A stretch of 64,000 bases of DNA from RUG563 sp045590215 (GTDB lineage: Bacteria > Bacillota > Clostridia > Christensenellales > Aristaeellaceae), in contig JAZNQO010000026.1 of assembly GCA_045590215.1 (NCBI GenBank), positions 62,001 through 126,000 on the forward strand. The letters run 5' to 3'. This document shows, piece by piece, positions 33,516 to 41,920 of the stretch. Within the stretch, counting starts at the first letter, position 1. Every line of letters begins with the position of its first letter. A model generated the notes under the pieces. That model did no database searches and had not been told where the DNA came from. It was given only the letters and a program-made list of their open reading frames with translations. A program made the translations under genes and the position numbers.

Positions 33516-34889
33516 TTATTCTTCGTCAGATACGGCGTCGGCAGCCTGCTGAACGGCGTTCAGGGCATCGTCAGCGGTGATCTGTTCGGCTTCGTCCTTT
33601 TCTTCCACTTCGGCCTTTTCCACGATCAGGTCCACAACCTTGCGGATGGCGGCATTGTCCTTCAGATATTCCTTCTGACGGTCGTTGAGAGAAGCCTTGA
33701 ATTCTTCCACGGTGCGGCCGGCACGTTCTGCCTCTTCAGCAAAGGCCTTTTCCACTTCTTCCTCCGAGGGCACGATGTTTTCGGCCTTGATCATGGCTTC
33801 CAGCACCAGCTGCATCTTCACACGGTTCTTGGCTTCGGGGGCATACATTTCCCGAACCTGTTCTTCGCTCTGGCCGGTAAACTTGAGATAGTCTTCAAAG
33901 CGCAGGCCCTGATACATCATGCGCATCTGCATTTCACGCAGCATGATATCGGTTTCGGAAGTGATCATGGCTTCGGGAATGTCGCAATCGGCGGCATCCA
34001 CAGCCTGCTGCACCAGCGTGTTTTCCAGCTGAATGGCAGCATTCTTCTGGGCCTTTTCTTCCAGCTCGGCAGCGATGGCGGCTTTGTAATCGGCGAAAGT
34101 TTCCTTATCGCTCACATCAGCGGCAAAATCGTCGTCCAGTTCGGGCTTTACCTTCACCTGAATGCCGTTCACCTTCACATGGAAGATGGCATCCTTACCG
34201 GCAAGATTGGCAGCGTGATAAGCTTCGGGGAACTTAACAGACAGATCCTTTTCTTCGTTCAGGTTCATGCCGATCATCTGTTCTTCAAAGCCGGGGATGA
34301 AATGGCCGGAACCGATTTCCAGCGTCTGGCCGTTGGCGGTGCCGCCTTCAAAGGCCACGCCATCCACGGAACCTGCATAGTCCAGATTCACGATGTCGCC
34401 GTTTTCCACAGCACGGTCTTCCACGTCAGCCATGGTGGTGGCCTTTTCCACATCCTGCTGAATGCGGGCGTCGATTTCTTCTTCCGTTACCTTATGGGTA
34501 TACTTGACAGCTTTCAGGCCCTTATAATTACCCAGTTCCACATCGGGCTTCACAAACACCTTCACCGTGAATTTCAGATCCTGGCCAACGCCAATCTGAT
34601 CCACCGTGTCCACTTCGGGACGATCCACAACCTGAATATCATTTTCCTTCACGGCTGCTTCGTAAGCATCGGGGAAAAGGATATCAAAAGCATCATCATA
34701 GAAAATGGCTTCGCCGTACATGCTTTCAATCATCTTCCGGGGAGCCTTGCCCTTGCGGAAGCCGGGCACGTTCACGCGGCTGCGCACTTTCAGATAGGCC
34801 TTCTGCACCGCTTCGTCAAACTGTTCGGAAGCGATTTCAAAAGCGATTTTCACTTGATTACCAGAAACTTTTTCTACCGTGTATCCCAT
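33516..34889 (-). CDS. tig: Trigger factor
   Basis: Ribosome-bound chaperone and prolyl isomerase. 457 residues from ATG 34889 behind ACGGAGG. The N-terminal ribosome-binding domain has the signature VPGFRKGKAPRKMIE; the FKBP-type domain follows (about 165-245, IVNLDYAGSVDGVAFEGGTA); the C-terminal chaperone arms are helical. The acidic C-terminal tail (KDEAEQITADDALNAVQQAA) extends beyond typical length. It is first in tig-clpP-clpX. Confidence 0.95.
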   Translation of the reverse strand: MGYTVEKVSGNQVKIAFEIASEQFDEAVQKAYLKVRSRVNVPGFRKGKAPRKMIESMYGEAIFYDDAFDILFPDAYEAAVKENDIQVVDRPEVDTVDQIGVGQDLKFTVKVFVKPDVELGNYKGLKAVKYTHKVTEEEIDARIQQDVEKATTMADVEDRAVENGDIVNLDYAGSVDGVAFEGGTANGQTLEIGSGHFIPGFEEQMIGMNLNEEKDLSVKFPEAYHAANLAGKDAIFHVKVNGIQVKVKPELDDDFAADVSDKETFADYKAAIAAELEEKAQKNAAIQLENTLVQQAVDAADCDIPEAMITSETDIMLREMQMRMMYQGLRFEDYLKFTGQSEEQVREMYAPEAKNRVKMQLVLEAMIKAENIVPSEEEVEKAFAEEAERAGRTVEEFKASLNDRQKEYLKDNAAIRKVVDLIVEKAEVEEKDEAEQITADDALNAVQQAADAVSDEE

Positions 34890-34960
34890 AAGGAACAACC
34901 TCCGTTACCCGCCTTTTCGGCGACATTGTATTTCGTGCTGCGCACAAAACACTATTTTAC

Positions 34961-34989
34961 ATAATACCATAAACAGCTCCTGATTGCAA
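34961..34989 (-). promoter_or_regulatory. Promoter of tig-clpP-clpX
   Basis: Minus strand TTGCAA (34984-34989), 17 bases, TATTAT (34961-34966). No CtsR or CIRCE operator is seen nearby. Confidence 0.7.
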
Positions 34990-35068
34990 GGGTTTCAGTG
35001 CAAAATGCTTCTTGTTTTTTGCACTTTTTTCATTTAGAAATATCTTTCTTTTTCTTTTAGCTGTTTTG

Positions 35069-35077
35069 TGGTATACT
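35069..35077 (+). promoter_or_regulatory. Extended -10 promoter of the first MBL-fold gene
   Basis: TGGTATACT matches an extended -10 (TGnTATAAT type). The -35 region is only T-rich. It lies 46 bases before the chosen start at 35123 and so argues against the earlier in-frame start at 35012. Confidence 0.55.
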
Positions 35078-35122
35078 GTCTTTGTGCAAACTTCATCAAA
35101 AGCATATGTAAAGGGGAGCCAA

Positions 35123-35917
35123 ATGAAAATTACTGTCCTTGCTGAAAACACGACCCTTTCCAATCAGCTGATGCCAGAGCATGGCTTTAGCCTGCTGATT
35201 GAAACTGAAAAATACAAAATTCTATTTGATATGGGACAATCTGATTTATTTTTGAAAAACGCAAAGGAAATGTGCATTGATCTTTCCGATGTGGATGTTT
35301 GCGTCCTCTCCCACGGACACTATGACCACGGCGGCGGCCTGGAAGCCTTTTTGCAGGAAAATCAGCATGCACCCATTTATGTTTCCCAATATGCTTACGG
35401 CGATTTTTATAATGCCGAAGAAAAATACATCGGCCTCAATCCTGCTTTGAAGGGCGAAAGCCGCATTATCTTAACCGGCTCCGTCACCCCCATCGGCCAT
35501 GGATGCACTTTGTTTTCCTGCAACGATTTTTATCGTCTGTTCCCCGCTCCCCCGCATGGCCTTACTGAACGCTGCGGCGAGCATACCTATTCCGATCGTT
35601 TCCTGCATGAACAGTATCTGTTGATCAACGAAAACGGAAAACGTATTCTCTTCAGCGGCTGTTCCCATAAAGGCATCATGAATATCATCCGCTGGTTTCA
35701 GCCGGACATCTTCGTCGGCGGCTTCCATCTGATGAAAACGGATACCGATACGCCTACGGGAAAAGCACACCTGAACGACGTGGCTGAAATGCTGAAAAAG
35801 GAAAATGTGCGCTGCTATACCGGCCATTGCACCGGCGATAAGCAATATCATTACCTGAAAGATATTTTGAACGATCAACTCTCCTATCTTTCCACGGGCA
35901 GCCAATTCACGCTTTAA
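35123..35917 (+). CDS. MBL-fold metallohydrolase (dihydropteroate-synthase-associated / RFA-P synthase-like group)
   Basis: 264 residues from ATG 35123 behind AAGGGGAG. Metallo-beta-lactamase motif VLSHGHYDHGGGL, a second metal site in LFSGCSHKGIMNII, and a C-terminal TGHCTGDKQ. This architecture matches COG1237, sometimes labelled beta-ribofuranosylaminobenzene phosphate synthase-like; the real substrate in Clostridia is not known. No signal peptide, so cytoplasmic. It precedes a second, secreted MBL-fold gene by 12 bases. Confidence 0.85.
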   Translation: MKITVLAENTTLSNQLMPEHGFSLLIETEKYKILFDMGQSDLFLKNAKEMCIDLSDVDVCVLSHGHYDHGGGLEAFLQENQHAPIYVSQYAYGDFYNAEEKYIGLNPALKGESRIILTGSVTPIGHGCTLFSCNDFYRLFPAPPHGLTERCGEHTYSDRFLHEQYLLINENGKRILFSGCSHKGIMNIIRWFQPDIFVGGFHLMKTDTDTPTGKAHLNDVAEMLKKENVRCYTGHCTGDKQYHYLKDILNDQLSYLSTGSQFTL

Positions 35918-35929
35918 GGAGAATCTTCT

Positions 35930-37117
35930 ATGAAAAAGAAAAATCGTCTCTTTGTCCTGTTGATGATTCTTTGCGGCTTGATTCCCTGCGCCACCGCTGG
36001 CTCTGGCGCAGCGCAGAAAAACGCCGTGAAGCTCTATTGCCTGAACATCGGAAAAGCAGACTGCATGCTGCTGCTTTGCGGCGATAAAACGTATCTGATT
36101 GATTCCGGCTATGAGCACTCCTTCCCCGCCCTGAAAACGGCTCTTTCCCAGCTGAATATCACGCATCTCGACGGCGTATTTCTTTCCCACTGCCATCAGG
36201 ATCATGCAGGCGGCCTGTTGCAGCTTTTTGAAAGCGACTTAGCCATTGACAAAATCTATGCAGCCGATATTTATTATGACGTGAAAGAAAACAAACATCC
36301 GGCAGTGCTGGCGGCAAAAGAGCGGAATATGAAGGTTCATTTTCTGCGCCAGGGAGATATCGTGACGATTGATGAAGATACTTCTTTCACCGTGCTTGGC
36401 CCTGTTCACCGGGATGAAGAAAACGAAAACAATAATTCCCTTGTGATGCGCTTCGCTTCCCCTCATGGCTCCATCTTATTTGCCGGAGATATGAAGCTGG
36501 AAGAAGAAAGCGATTTGTTGGAGCGTAATCTCTTTTCGCCCTGCGATGTGCTCAAATGTGGCCATCATGGGGATGATAAGGCTACTTCCACCGCCCTCAT
36601 CCGCGCCCTCCGCCCTCAATGCGCCGTCATCCTTACCGATTCCAGAGAAGAAAAGGACACCCCATCCATGGATACGCTTAATCGTCTGCGCTCCTATAAA
36701 GTGACACCCTATGTATCCCAGGATTCGCAGGATGCACTTTGCCTGACGCTCTTTAACGGCGATGTGCAAGTGGAAGATGTTGCATGGCCGTCTATCCCAA
36801 AGCGCATAGAAAACCTGCAAATGAAAATGAACATCAAAGACGATTTGATTACGCTGAAAAACACGGGAAAAGAGAACATTTCGTTTTCCGATGCCATCCT
36901 CTATTCCTCCAATGGCAATGACGTTTATCCCCTGCCCGATATTTCCTTAAAGCCCAATGAAACCTATCTCATCGGCAGCAAGAAAACGGATACACAAGTG
37001 GATTTCAAGATTGATAAAAAATCTGTCTTGCATGAAAAGAAGCTGGACACCGCTATTCTCTATGATGCCTATGGCCGCATTTTAACTGCCACCGATAACG
37101 GAAAGCCGGAAAATTAA
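35930..37117 (+). CDS. Secreted ComEC-like MBL-fold protein with C-terminal lamin-tail-like domain
   Basis: 395 residues. A basic start and hydrophobic core (LFVLLMILCGLIPCATA) give a signal peptide, possibly lipobox-like at LIPC. The MBL domain (about 32-275) has FLSHCHQDHAGGL, ILFAGDMKLEEE and CGHHGDDKATS, the order seen in the ComEC/Rec2 MBL domain. Residues about 285-390 form a beta-rich domain (DDLITLKNTGKENISFSDAI, LKPNETYLIGS) resembling lamin-tail domains. There are no ComEC membrane spans, so it is a free extracellular hydrolase, perhaps acting on nucleic acid or phosphodiesters (inference). Confidence 0.8.
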   Translation: MKKKNRLFVLLMILCGLIPCATAGSGAAQKNAVKLYCLNIGKADCMLLLCGDKTYLIDSGYEHSFPALKTALSQLNITHLDGVFLSHCHQDHAGGLLQLFESDLAIDKIYAADIYYDVKENKHPAVLAAKERNMKVHFLRQGDIVTIDEDTSFTVLGPVHRDEENENNNSLVMRFASPHGSILFAGDMKLEEESDLLERNLFSPCDVLKCGHHGDDKATSTALIRALRPQCAVILTDSREEKDTPSMDTLNRLRSYKVTPYVSQDSQDALCLTLFNGDVQVEDVAWPSIPKRIENLQMKMNIKDDLITLKNTGKENISFSDAILYSSNGNDVYPLPDISLKPNETYLIGSKKTDTQVDFKIDKKSVLHEKKLDTAILYDAYGRILTATDNGKPEN

Positions 37118-37119
37118 GC

Positions 37120-37147
37120 ACCCCTTTCCCCCTCCCCTCATAGGATG
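37120..37147 (+). promoter_or_regulatory. SigK-like promoter before the Cys-rich gene
   Basis: AC (37120-37121), 17 bases, then CATAGGATG (37139-37147), close to the Bacillus SigK pattern AC-N16/17-CATANNNTA (last base differs). No SigA hexamers fit in this gap. It is 29 bases before the start codon. Confidence 0.45.
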
Positions 37148-37176
37148 TAACAGACCATTGAAGGGAGGTTTCTTTT

Positions 37177-37728
37177 ATGAGTCATCCATCGCTCGGATGC
37201 TGCCCAAACCCCAGCGAACAAAAGGGCAGCTTCTTTTTGCAGCGCATTCGGGGCAGCGGCAAATTATATCGCAATGCCTATCGCTATATTTTACCCCTTG
37301 AAGATATCCCCTGCTGCTATTGTGAACCTTTTTCGCTTCGTGAAGTGCAGGTAAACGCATCACCCATCTGGCATAAGCTCCCCTGTCGTCAGCAGCACAA
37401 TTATATCATTCAAGTCCAAATTCCCTTGCAGCTCACGCTATGCGATGCCAATCAGCGCATTTTTCAAACTTCGTCTTTTATTACGGAACAGCTGCCCATC
37501 CATCTGCAATGTCCCACGGATGAGATCTGGCGATATAAGTTTTATTTTGATGCGGCTGTCAGGCTTTGCGGATGTTGCAACAGCTGCGGATGCTCGGAAT
37601 GCGGAGCACAGCTGGATGTGATTATCGAAGCCTATTTACTTTCATCCTGCGCGGTTGCTTCTTCCTGTCCGCTTCCGGAACCTTGCCCCACAAAGCCCTG
37701 GTATCCCAATCCCTGCCATAATCGCTGA
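37177..37728 (+). CDS. Cys-rich protein, probable spore-layer component
   Basis: 183 residues with 18 Cys, concentrated in IPCCYCEPF (about 45-53), CGCCNSCGCSEC (about 131-142) and a Pro/Cys tail. The middle (about 70-130) has alternating hydrophobic residues (HNYIIQVQIPLQLTLCDANQ), like a beta-sandwich; it faintly recalls SPOCS/DUF3794 spore-coat domains, but I cannot confirm that. There is no signal peptide. GGGAGG precedes ATG 37177. The SigK-like promoter and the Cys content suggest a disulfide-cross-linked coat protein; this is inference. Confidence 0.7.
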   Translation: MSHPSLGCCPNPSEQKGSFFLQRIRGSGKLYRNAYRYILPLEDIPCCYCEPFSLREVQVNASPIWHKLPCRQQHNYIIQVQIPLQLTLCDANQRIFQTSSFITEQLPIHLQCPTDEIWRYKFYFDAAVRLCGCCNSCGCSECGAQLDVIIEAYLLSSCAVASSCPLPEPCPTKPWYPNPCHNR

Positions 37729-37742
37729 ATAACATTTCTTTG

Positions 37743-37776
37743 CTGCGGTGTGCTGCTTTAGACGCCGCAGTTTTTT
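37743..37776 (+). terminator. Terminator after the Cys-rich gene
   Basis: CTGCGGTGT (37743-37751) pairs with ACGCCGCAG (37762-37770), one wobble, followed by six T. Confidence 0.88.
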
Positions 37777-37779
37777 CAT

Positions 37780-37808
37780 TTGTGTATTCCATAAAAGTAT
37801 GATATACT
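37780..37808 (+). promoter_or_regulatory. Promoter of the isomerase - SpoVK-like - transporter genes
   Basis: TTGTGT (37780-37785), 17 bases, TATACT (37803-37808), about 31 bases before the start at 37840. Confidence 0.6.
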
Positions 37809-37839
37809 GATGTTAATAGGTTTCAAAGGCGGTGTTGAA

Positions 37840-38664
37840 ATGCGGCAAGTTCTCTGCTCAACGGGCACATTGCTTGGCCGTCCAAATGGCAGGAATTATC
37901 TTCTCCTTTTGGATTTTGAAAATAAGCTGCATTGCGATGGGCTGGAACTGATGTTTTATAATTCATGGTATGAAGAAACAGACGCCATCTATCATGTAAT
38001 AAAGCAGCTTTCCCGCCCCATTCCCGTCTTTCATGTGGAGAAAGATATTTGCGCCGGTTTATCAAAAGAAGACCCGCTTTTGCAGGAAGAAGCCTTGCAA
38101 AAATTTCGCATGAATTGCCAATTGGCGGCTGCTGTCGGCGCAAAATTGCTCGTATTTCATTTGTGGGACGGATGGATGGATGATGAAGCCATTCAACGCA
38201 ATATGCGATTCGTTCCCGATTTAACAAAAATAGCGGAAAGGGAAAACCTGACCCTGACCATTGAAAACATCGTCTGCGCCCAGAAGGATCCCTTCCATTA
38301 CTGCATGCAATTGGTGGATAAATATCCGCAGATCTCTTTCACCTACGACACGAAAATGTCCGCCTTTCATCAAAAAGACGAGCTTTTGTTCCAGCCGGAA
38401 TATCAGCCCTTTTTCAGCCGCATCCGACATTTTCACGTCAATGATTATGCCGGCGGCTTCATGGACTGGCAGAATTTCAAAACATTGCATATCGGCCATG
38501 GGCAGGTGGATTTTGAGCGGCTGTTTGAAAAGATATTGCCCTCATCCTATGCCGGCGATTTCACAACAGAAGCCACTTCCTTTGACCAGACAGGCACTGT
38601 TCACTTTGATAAACTGAACGAAACCTTACAGAAACTATATCAATACAAGAACGGAGATAGATAA
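37840..38664 (+). CDS. TIM-barrel sugar phosphate isomerase/epimerase-like protein
   Basis: 274 residues from ATG 37840 behind AAAGGCGGTG. It resembles the xylose-isomerase-like/AP endonuclease 2 superfamily: GLELMFYNSWY, VGAKLLVFHLWDGW, LTLTIENIVC (metal Glu), ISFTYDTKMSAF (metal Asp) and IRHFHVNDYAGG with His and Asp. Substrate unknown; no sugar genes lie beside it. It is followed two bases later by the SpoVK-like gene and probably shares its transcript. Confidence 0.75.
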   Translation: MRQVLCSTGTLLGRPNGRNYLLLLDFENKLHCDGLELMFYNSWYEETDAIYHVIKQLSRPIPVFHVEKDICAGLSKEDPLLQEEALQKFRMNCQLAAAVGAKLLVFHLWDGWMDDEAIQRNMRFVPDLTKIAERENLTLTIENIVCAQKDPFHYCMQLVDKYPQISFTYDTKMSAFHQKDELLFQPEYQPFFSRIRHFHVNDYAGGFMDWQNFKTLHIGHGQVDFERLFEKILPSSYAGDFTTEATSFDQTGTVHFDKLNETLQKLYQYKNGDR

Positions 38665-38666
38665 CC

Positions 38667-39716
38667 ATGGACCGCAAGGAAGAAATCATCCGCCTGCAAA
38701 ACAAAATCCTCCACGAATACGCCAAGCATGAGCTGAAAATGATCGGTAGCGACCTTTGGGGTAATTCCGTCAATCCCGAAGCCAAAAAGCTGCATGAAAA
38801 AGTGGTTGAAATGACGAAACAGGATGCTTCGACGCAGGATACAGCAAAGAAAGAACGTCCGGAAACAGAAAAAAAAGAAAACCTCCCCGAAAAGGAAGAT
38901 ATTGAAGAACTTAAAAAAGAACTGCACAGCTATATTGGTCTCGATGTAATCAAAGAAGAAGTAGAAAGCCTGATTAATTGGATTGAAATCTGCAAACAGC
39001 GCAAAGCCTTTGATTTGCCCACGCCGGAGCTTTCCCTGCACATGGTTTTCTCCGGCAATCCCGGAACCGGCAAAACCATGATTGCCCGTCTCATGGCACG
39101 CATCTATCATTCCCTCGGCATTTTGAGCAAGGGCCAATTGGTGGAGGTGGACAGGTCCGGCCTTGTGGCAGGCTATGTAGGCCAAACCGCCGGAAAAACA
39201 ACGGAAGTTATCAAAAAAGCCTTGGGCGGCGTACTTTTCATTGACGAAGCTTATACCCTCATCAATAAATCCGAAAATGACTTTGGCCAGGAAGCAGTAG
39301 ATACTATCCTCAAAGCCATGGAAGATAACCGGGATGACCTGGTAGTTATCGTGGCCGGATATACTGAACTGATGGAAGAGTTCATTCACTCCAATCCCGG
39401 TCTTGAATCCCGTTTCAATCGCTTCATGCACTTCCCGGATTATAGCATCGAAGAAATGATGGGAATTTTCGATATGCGGTGCAGCCAGAGCGGATATCAA
39501 TTAAACGAAAACGCGCGGGACGAACTGCAAGCCATTCTGGAAGAAAAATCCCAGGATGTAGGCGGCTTTGGCAACGCTAGAGGTGTGAGAAACCTGTTTG
39601 AAAAGGCTATCGCGGAGCAGGCTGATCGCCTTGCCGCATCAAACGCAGAGCTGACAAAAGAAATGCTCATGACCCTGACAGAAGAAGATCTGCGTGCTGC
39701 ATCTGAAAAGGCATAA
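38667..39716 (+). CDS. spoVK: CbbX/SpoVK-type AAA ATPase
   Basis: 349 residues: a helical, charged N-terminal part (1-85, Lys/Glu-rich) and an AAA module with Walker A FSGNPGTGKTMIARLM, pore-loop region GLVAGYVGQTAGKT, Walker B GGVLFIDEAYTL, and sensor/Arg-finger region NPGLESRFNRFMHFPDY, then GGFGNARGVRNLFEKA. This matches stage V sporulation protein K and its CbbX relatives. SpoVK is a spore-maturation protein in Bacillus; the same fold also occurs in non-sporulation loci, so the symbol is tentative. Confidence 0.8.
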   Translation: MDRKEEIIRLQNKILHEYAKHELKMIGSDLWGNSVNPEAKKLHEKVVEMTKQDASTQDTAKKERPETEKKENLPEKEDIEELKKELHSYIGLDVIKEEVESLINWIEICKQRKAFDLPTPELSLHMVFSGNPGTGKTMIARLMARIYHSLGILSKGQLVEVDRSGLVAGYVGQTAGKTTEVIKKALGGVLFIDEAYTLINKSENDFGQEAVDTILKAMEDNRDDLVVIVAGYTELMEEFIHSNPGLESRFNRFMHFPDYSIEEMMGIFDMRCSQSGYQLNENARDELQAILEEKSQDVGGFGNARGVRNLFEKAIAEQADRLAASNAELTKEMLMTLTEEDLRAASEKA

Positions 39717-39734
39717 ATAAAAGGAGGCATTCCC

Positions 39735-41264
39735 ATGACGGAAATCACTCAAAAGAAAAAGCGGTTCACGAAAAAAGAATGGAGCTGGATCATGTATGAC
39801 TGGGCCAACTCCGTCTATGCCACCAACATCATGGCGGCCATCTTCCCCACCATCTTTGTGGCTATCGCAGGCACTGCCGGGGATATCTGGTGGGGCTATG
39901 CCACCTCCATCGCCACTTTTATCGTGGCTATTCTGGCTCCCTTCCTTGGGGCTGCGGCCGATTTCAAGGGCATGAAGAAAAAGCTGTTCACCATCTTTTT
40001 GCTGGCCGCTGTCGTTTTCACGGCTCTCATTGCCTGCACGAACGACTGGCGTATCATGCTCATTGGCTATGTTATCAGCCGCATCGGTTTTGCTGCCTCC
40101 AACCTCTTTTACGATTCCTTCCTCACCGACGTTACCGATAAAGATCGCATGGATAAAGTTTCCTCTTGGGGTTATGCCATGGGCTATATCGGCGGCAGCA
40201 CCATTCCCTTCGTCATTTCCATTGCCATGCTGCTGATCTTCGGCTACGGCAGCGTTTTTGCCCAAAAGTTCTCTGTGGTTATTACCAGCGTGTGGTGGAT
40301 AATCTTTTCTCTCCCCTTCCTCAAGCACGTTCATCAGGAACATTTCGTTGAACGTCAGGAAGGCTCCTTCATCAAAAACACTTGGAAAAACACCCTGCAC
40401 ACCGCCAAAGAAATTTTCAAGCGCAAGGGGCTTTTCCTGTTTATCCTGGCATACTTCTTCTACATTGACGGTGTTGGTACCATCATCAATATCTCCACCG
40501 CTTACGGCAGTGCCCTTGGCCTTGGCAGCGTCGGCATGATTCTGGCTCTGCTCATCACACAGGTTGTTGCCATGCCCTGCTCCATTGTGTTCCCTCGCAT
40601 TGCAAAGAAAGTCACCGCCAGAAAGGCTCTTATGGGGGCCATCGTCGTTTATACCTTCATCTGCATTGTGGGCTTCTATATGGGCTTCTCGCTGGAACCT
40701 CATCAAGAGAAATATGAACAAACGCTGGAAACGGAATACACCCAGAAACTCAGCCATATTGACGATGAAATCGCTCTAACCTTGATGGAGGAAAGCAAAG
40801 CCATTTTCACCGAGGTGAACGGACATCAAAAGCTGAAAGAAAAATATGATGCTCTTCCTGAAGAACAAAAGCTGAACCCGCAAGTAAACGAAGTGATTCA
40901 AGCGGATATTTCCTTCTTGGCCCATCAGGATGATGTGGTATATGCCTATCGGAACGCCATTGCCGAATCCTCATTCCTTTTCTGGCTGATGGCCGTGCTG
41001 GTTGGCACGGTGCAGGGCGGTATTCAGGCCGTTTCCCGTTCTTACTTCGGCAAGATGGTGCCCAAGGAACGTTCCAATGAATTCTTTGGCTTCTTTGATA
41101 TTTTCGGCAAGTTCGCCTCCGTCATGGGACCCTTCCTCTATTCACTCATTGGCGGATGGACGGGGCGCAGCAGCTATGGCGTTTTGTGCCTGATTGTGCT
41201 GTTTATCATCGGGTTCTCTATTCTTCTGTTCGGCAAAAAGTATATGGAAGCCGAAACTGTGTAA
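39735..41264 (+). CDS. UMF1-family MFS transporter with an extra extracytoplasmic domain
   Basis: 509 residues and about 12 membrane spans. MYDWANSVYATNIMAAIFP at the start is typical of the UMF1/Atg22-like MFS family, and VGTVQGGIQAVSRSYFGKMV marks the tenth-helix region. Between about 319 and 411 lies an insert of some 90 residues, charged and helical (EKYEQTLETEYTQKLSHIDD, ISFLAHQDDVV), where relatives have a short loop. Substrate unknown. GGAGG precedes ATG 39735. Its terminator lies inside the 3' end of sigF. Confidence 0.82.
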   Translation: MTEITQKKKRFTKKEWSWIMYDWANSVYATNIMAAIFPTIFVAIAGTAGDIWWGYATSIATFIVAILAPFLGAAADFKGMKKKLFTIFLLAAVVFTALIACTNDWRIMLIGYVISRIGFAASNLFYDSFLTDVTDKDRMDKVSSWGYAMGYIGGSTIPFVISIAMLLIFGYGSVFAQKFSVVITSVWWIIFSLPFLKHVHQEHFVERQEGSFIKNTWKNTLHTAKEIFKRKGLFLFILAYFFYIDGVGTIINISTAYGSALGLGSVGMILALLITQVVAMPCSIVFPRIAKKVTARKALMGAIVVYTFICIVGFYMGFSLEPHQEKYEQTLETEYTQKLSHIDDEIALTLMEESKAIFTEVNGHQKLKEKYDALPEEQKLNPQVNEVIQADISFLAHQDDVVYAYRNAIAESSFLFWLMAVLVGTVQGGIQAVSRSYFGKMVPKERSNEFFGFFDIFGKFASVMGPFLYSLIGGWTGRSSYGVLCLIVLFIIGFSILLFGKKYMEAETV

Positions 41265-41269
41265 TTTCT

Positions 41270-41920
41270 TCAATACTGCCAGGCTGATATAAACATCAGT
41301 CTGGCCTTTTTTTCTGTTCTGGAAAGGGCGGATTGATGCACATGCAGCCGCAGGGATAGAGCAGTCTGGCTTTCGCAATGGATATACCGTCTGCGCAGAA
41401 TATAGCTGTATTCCTTGGGCATTCTCTCCAAGATGTCCTGGATAAAAAAACGATCCAACCATCGCTCGCTGAAAGGATCTGCGATTCGCTCGTGCCCTTC
41501 GATTGCGTCCAGATATTCGATGGGCTTGCTGCTTTCCAGAAGCAGAGCCATTTCAGCCGTTGGGATCCCGGCAGCAGTTGCCATTTCTTCGATGGTCGGC
41601 TCTCTGCCATAGGTCTTCATGATGTTATCACGAAGCCGATTGGCCGCTGACAGCTTTTTCTGCTGCCGCCAGCTTATTTTCTTTTCCCGTGTTTTCTTCA
41701 TTTCGCCCAGTATCAGCGGCACGGCATAGGTGGAAAAGGCAAAGCCCTTTCCTGCATCGAAGCAACGTATGGCTTTCATCAGGCCAATGCACCCGGCCTG
41801 AAATGCTTCCTGCGTTTCCTCAAATCGCTTTGCCAGTGCCTGCACAAGGGGCGCATGCTGGCGAAACAGATAGGCAATCGCCAGCGCATCTCCCATTTGT
41901 GCCTTCTCTATCCATTCCAT
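41270..41920 (-). CDS. sigF: Sporulation sigma factor SigF
   Basis: First forespore-specific sigma factor, held inactive by SpoIIAB. 216 residues, shorter than the usual 250 or so: region 2 (LAKRFEETQEAFQAGCIGLM, FDAGKGFAFSTYAVPLILGEMK), region 3 (ANRLRDNIMKTYGREPTIEE) and region 4 (PKEYSYILRRRYIHCESQTA) are all present but compact. In region 4 the usual YLRYF-like core reads ILRRRYI. It starts directly after the spoIIAB stop (TAAATG). Operon position makes the identity secure. Confidence 0.92.
   Translation of the reverse strand: MEWIEKAQMGDALAIAYLFRQHAPLVQALAKRFEETQEAFQAGCIGLMKAIRCFDAGKGFAFSTYAVPLILGEMKKTREKKISWRQQKKLSAANRLRDNIMKTYGREPTIEEMATAAGIPTAEMALLLESSKPIEYLDAIEGHERIADPFSERWLDRFFIQDILERMPKEYSYILRRRYIHCESQTALSLRLHVHQSALSRTEKKARLMFISAWQY
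41278..41313 (+). terminator. Terminator of the transporter gene, located inside sigF
   Basis: GCCAGGCTGAT (41278-41288) pairs with ATCAGTCTGGC (41295-41305), one wobble, then a run of T (41307-41313). It serves the plus-strand transporter gene but lies wholly within the last codons of sigF on the other strand. Confidence 0.85.

Noticed and set aside
33453..34964. 503-codon plus-strand frame
   Set aside because: Antisense shadow of trigger factor; its sequence is a mirror of the real gene's codon bias.
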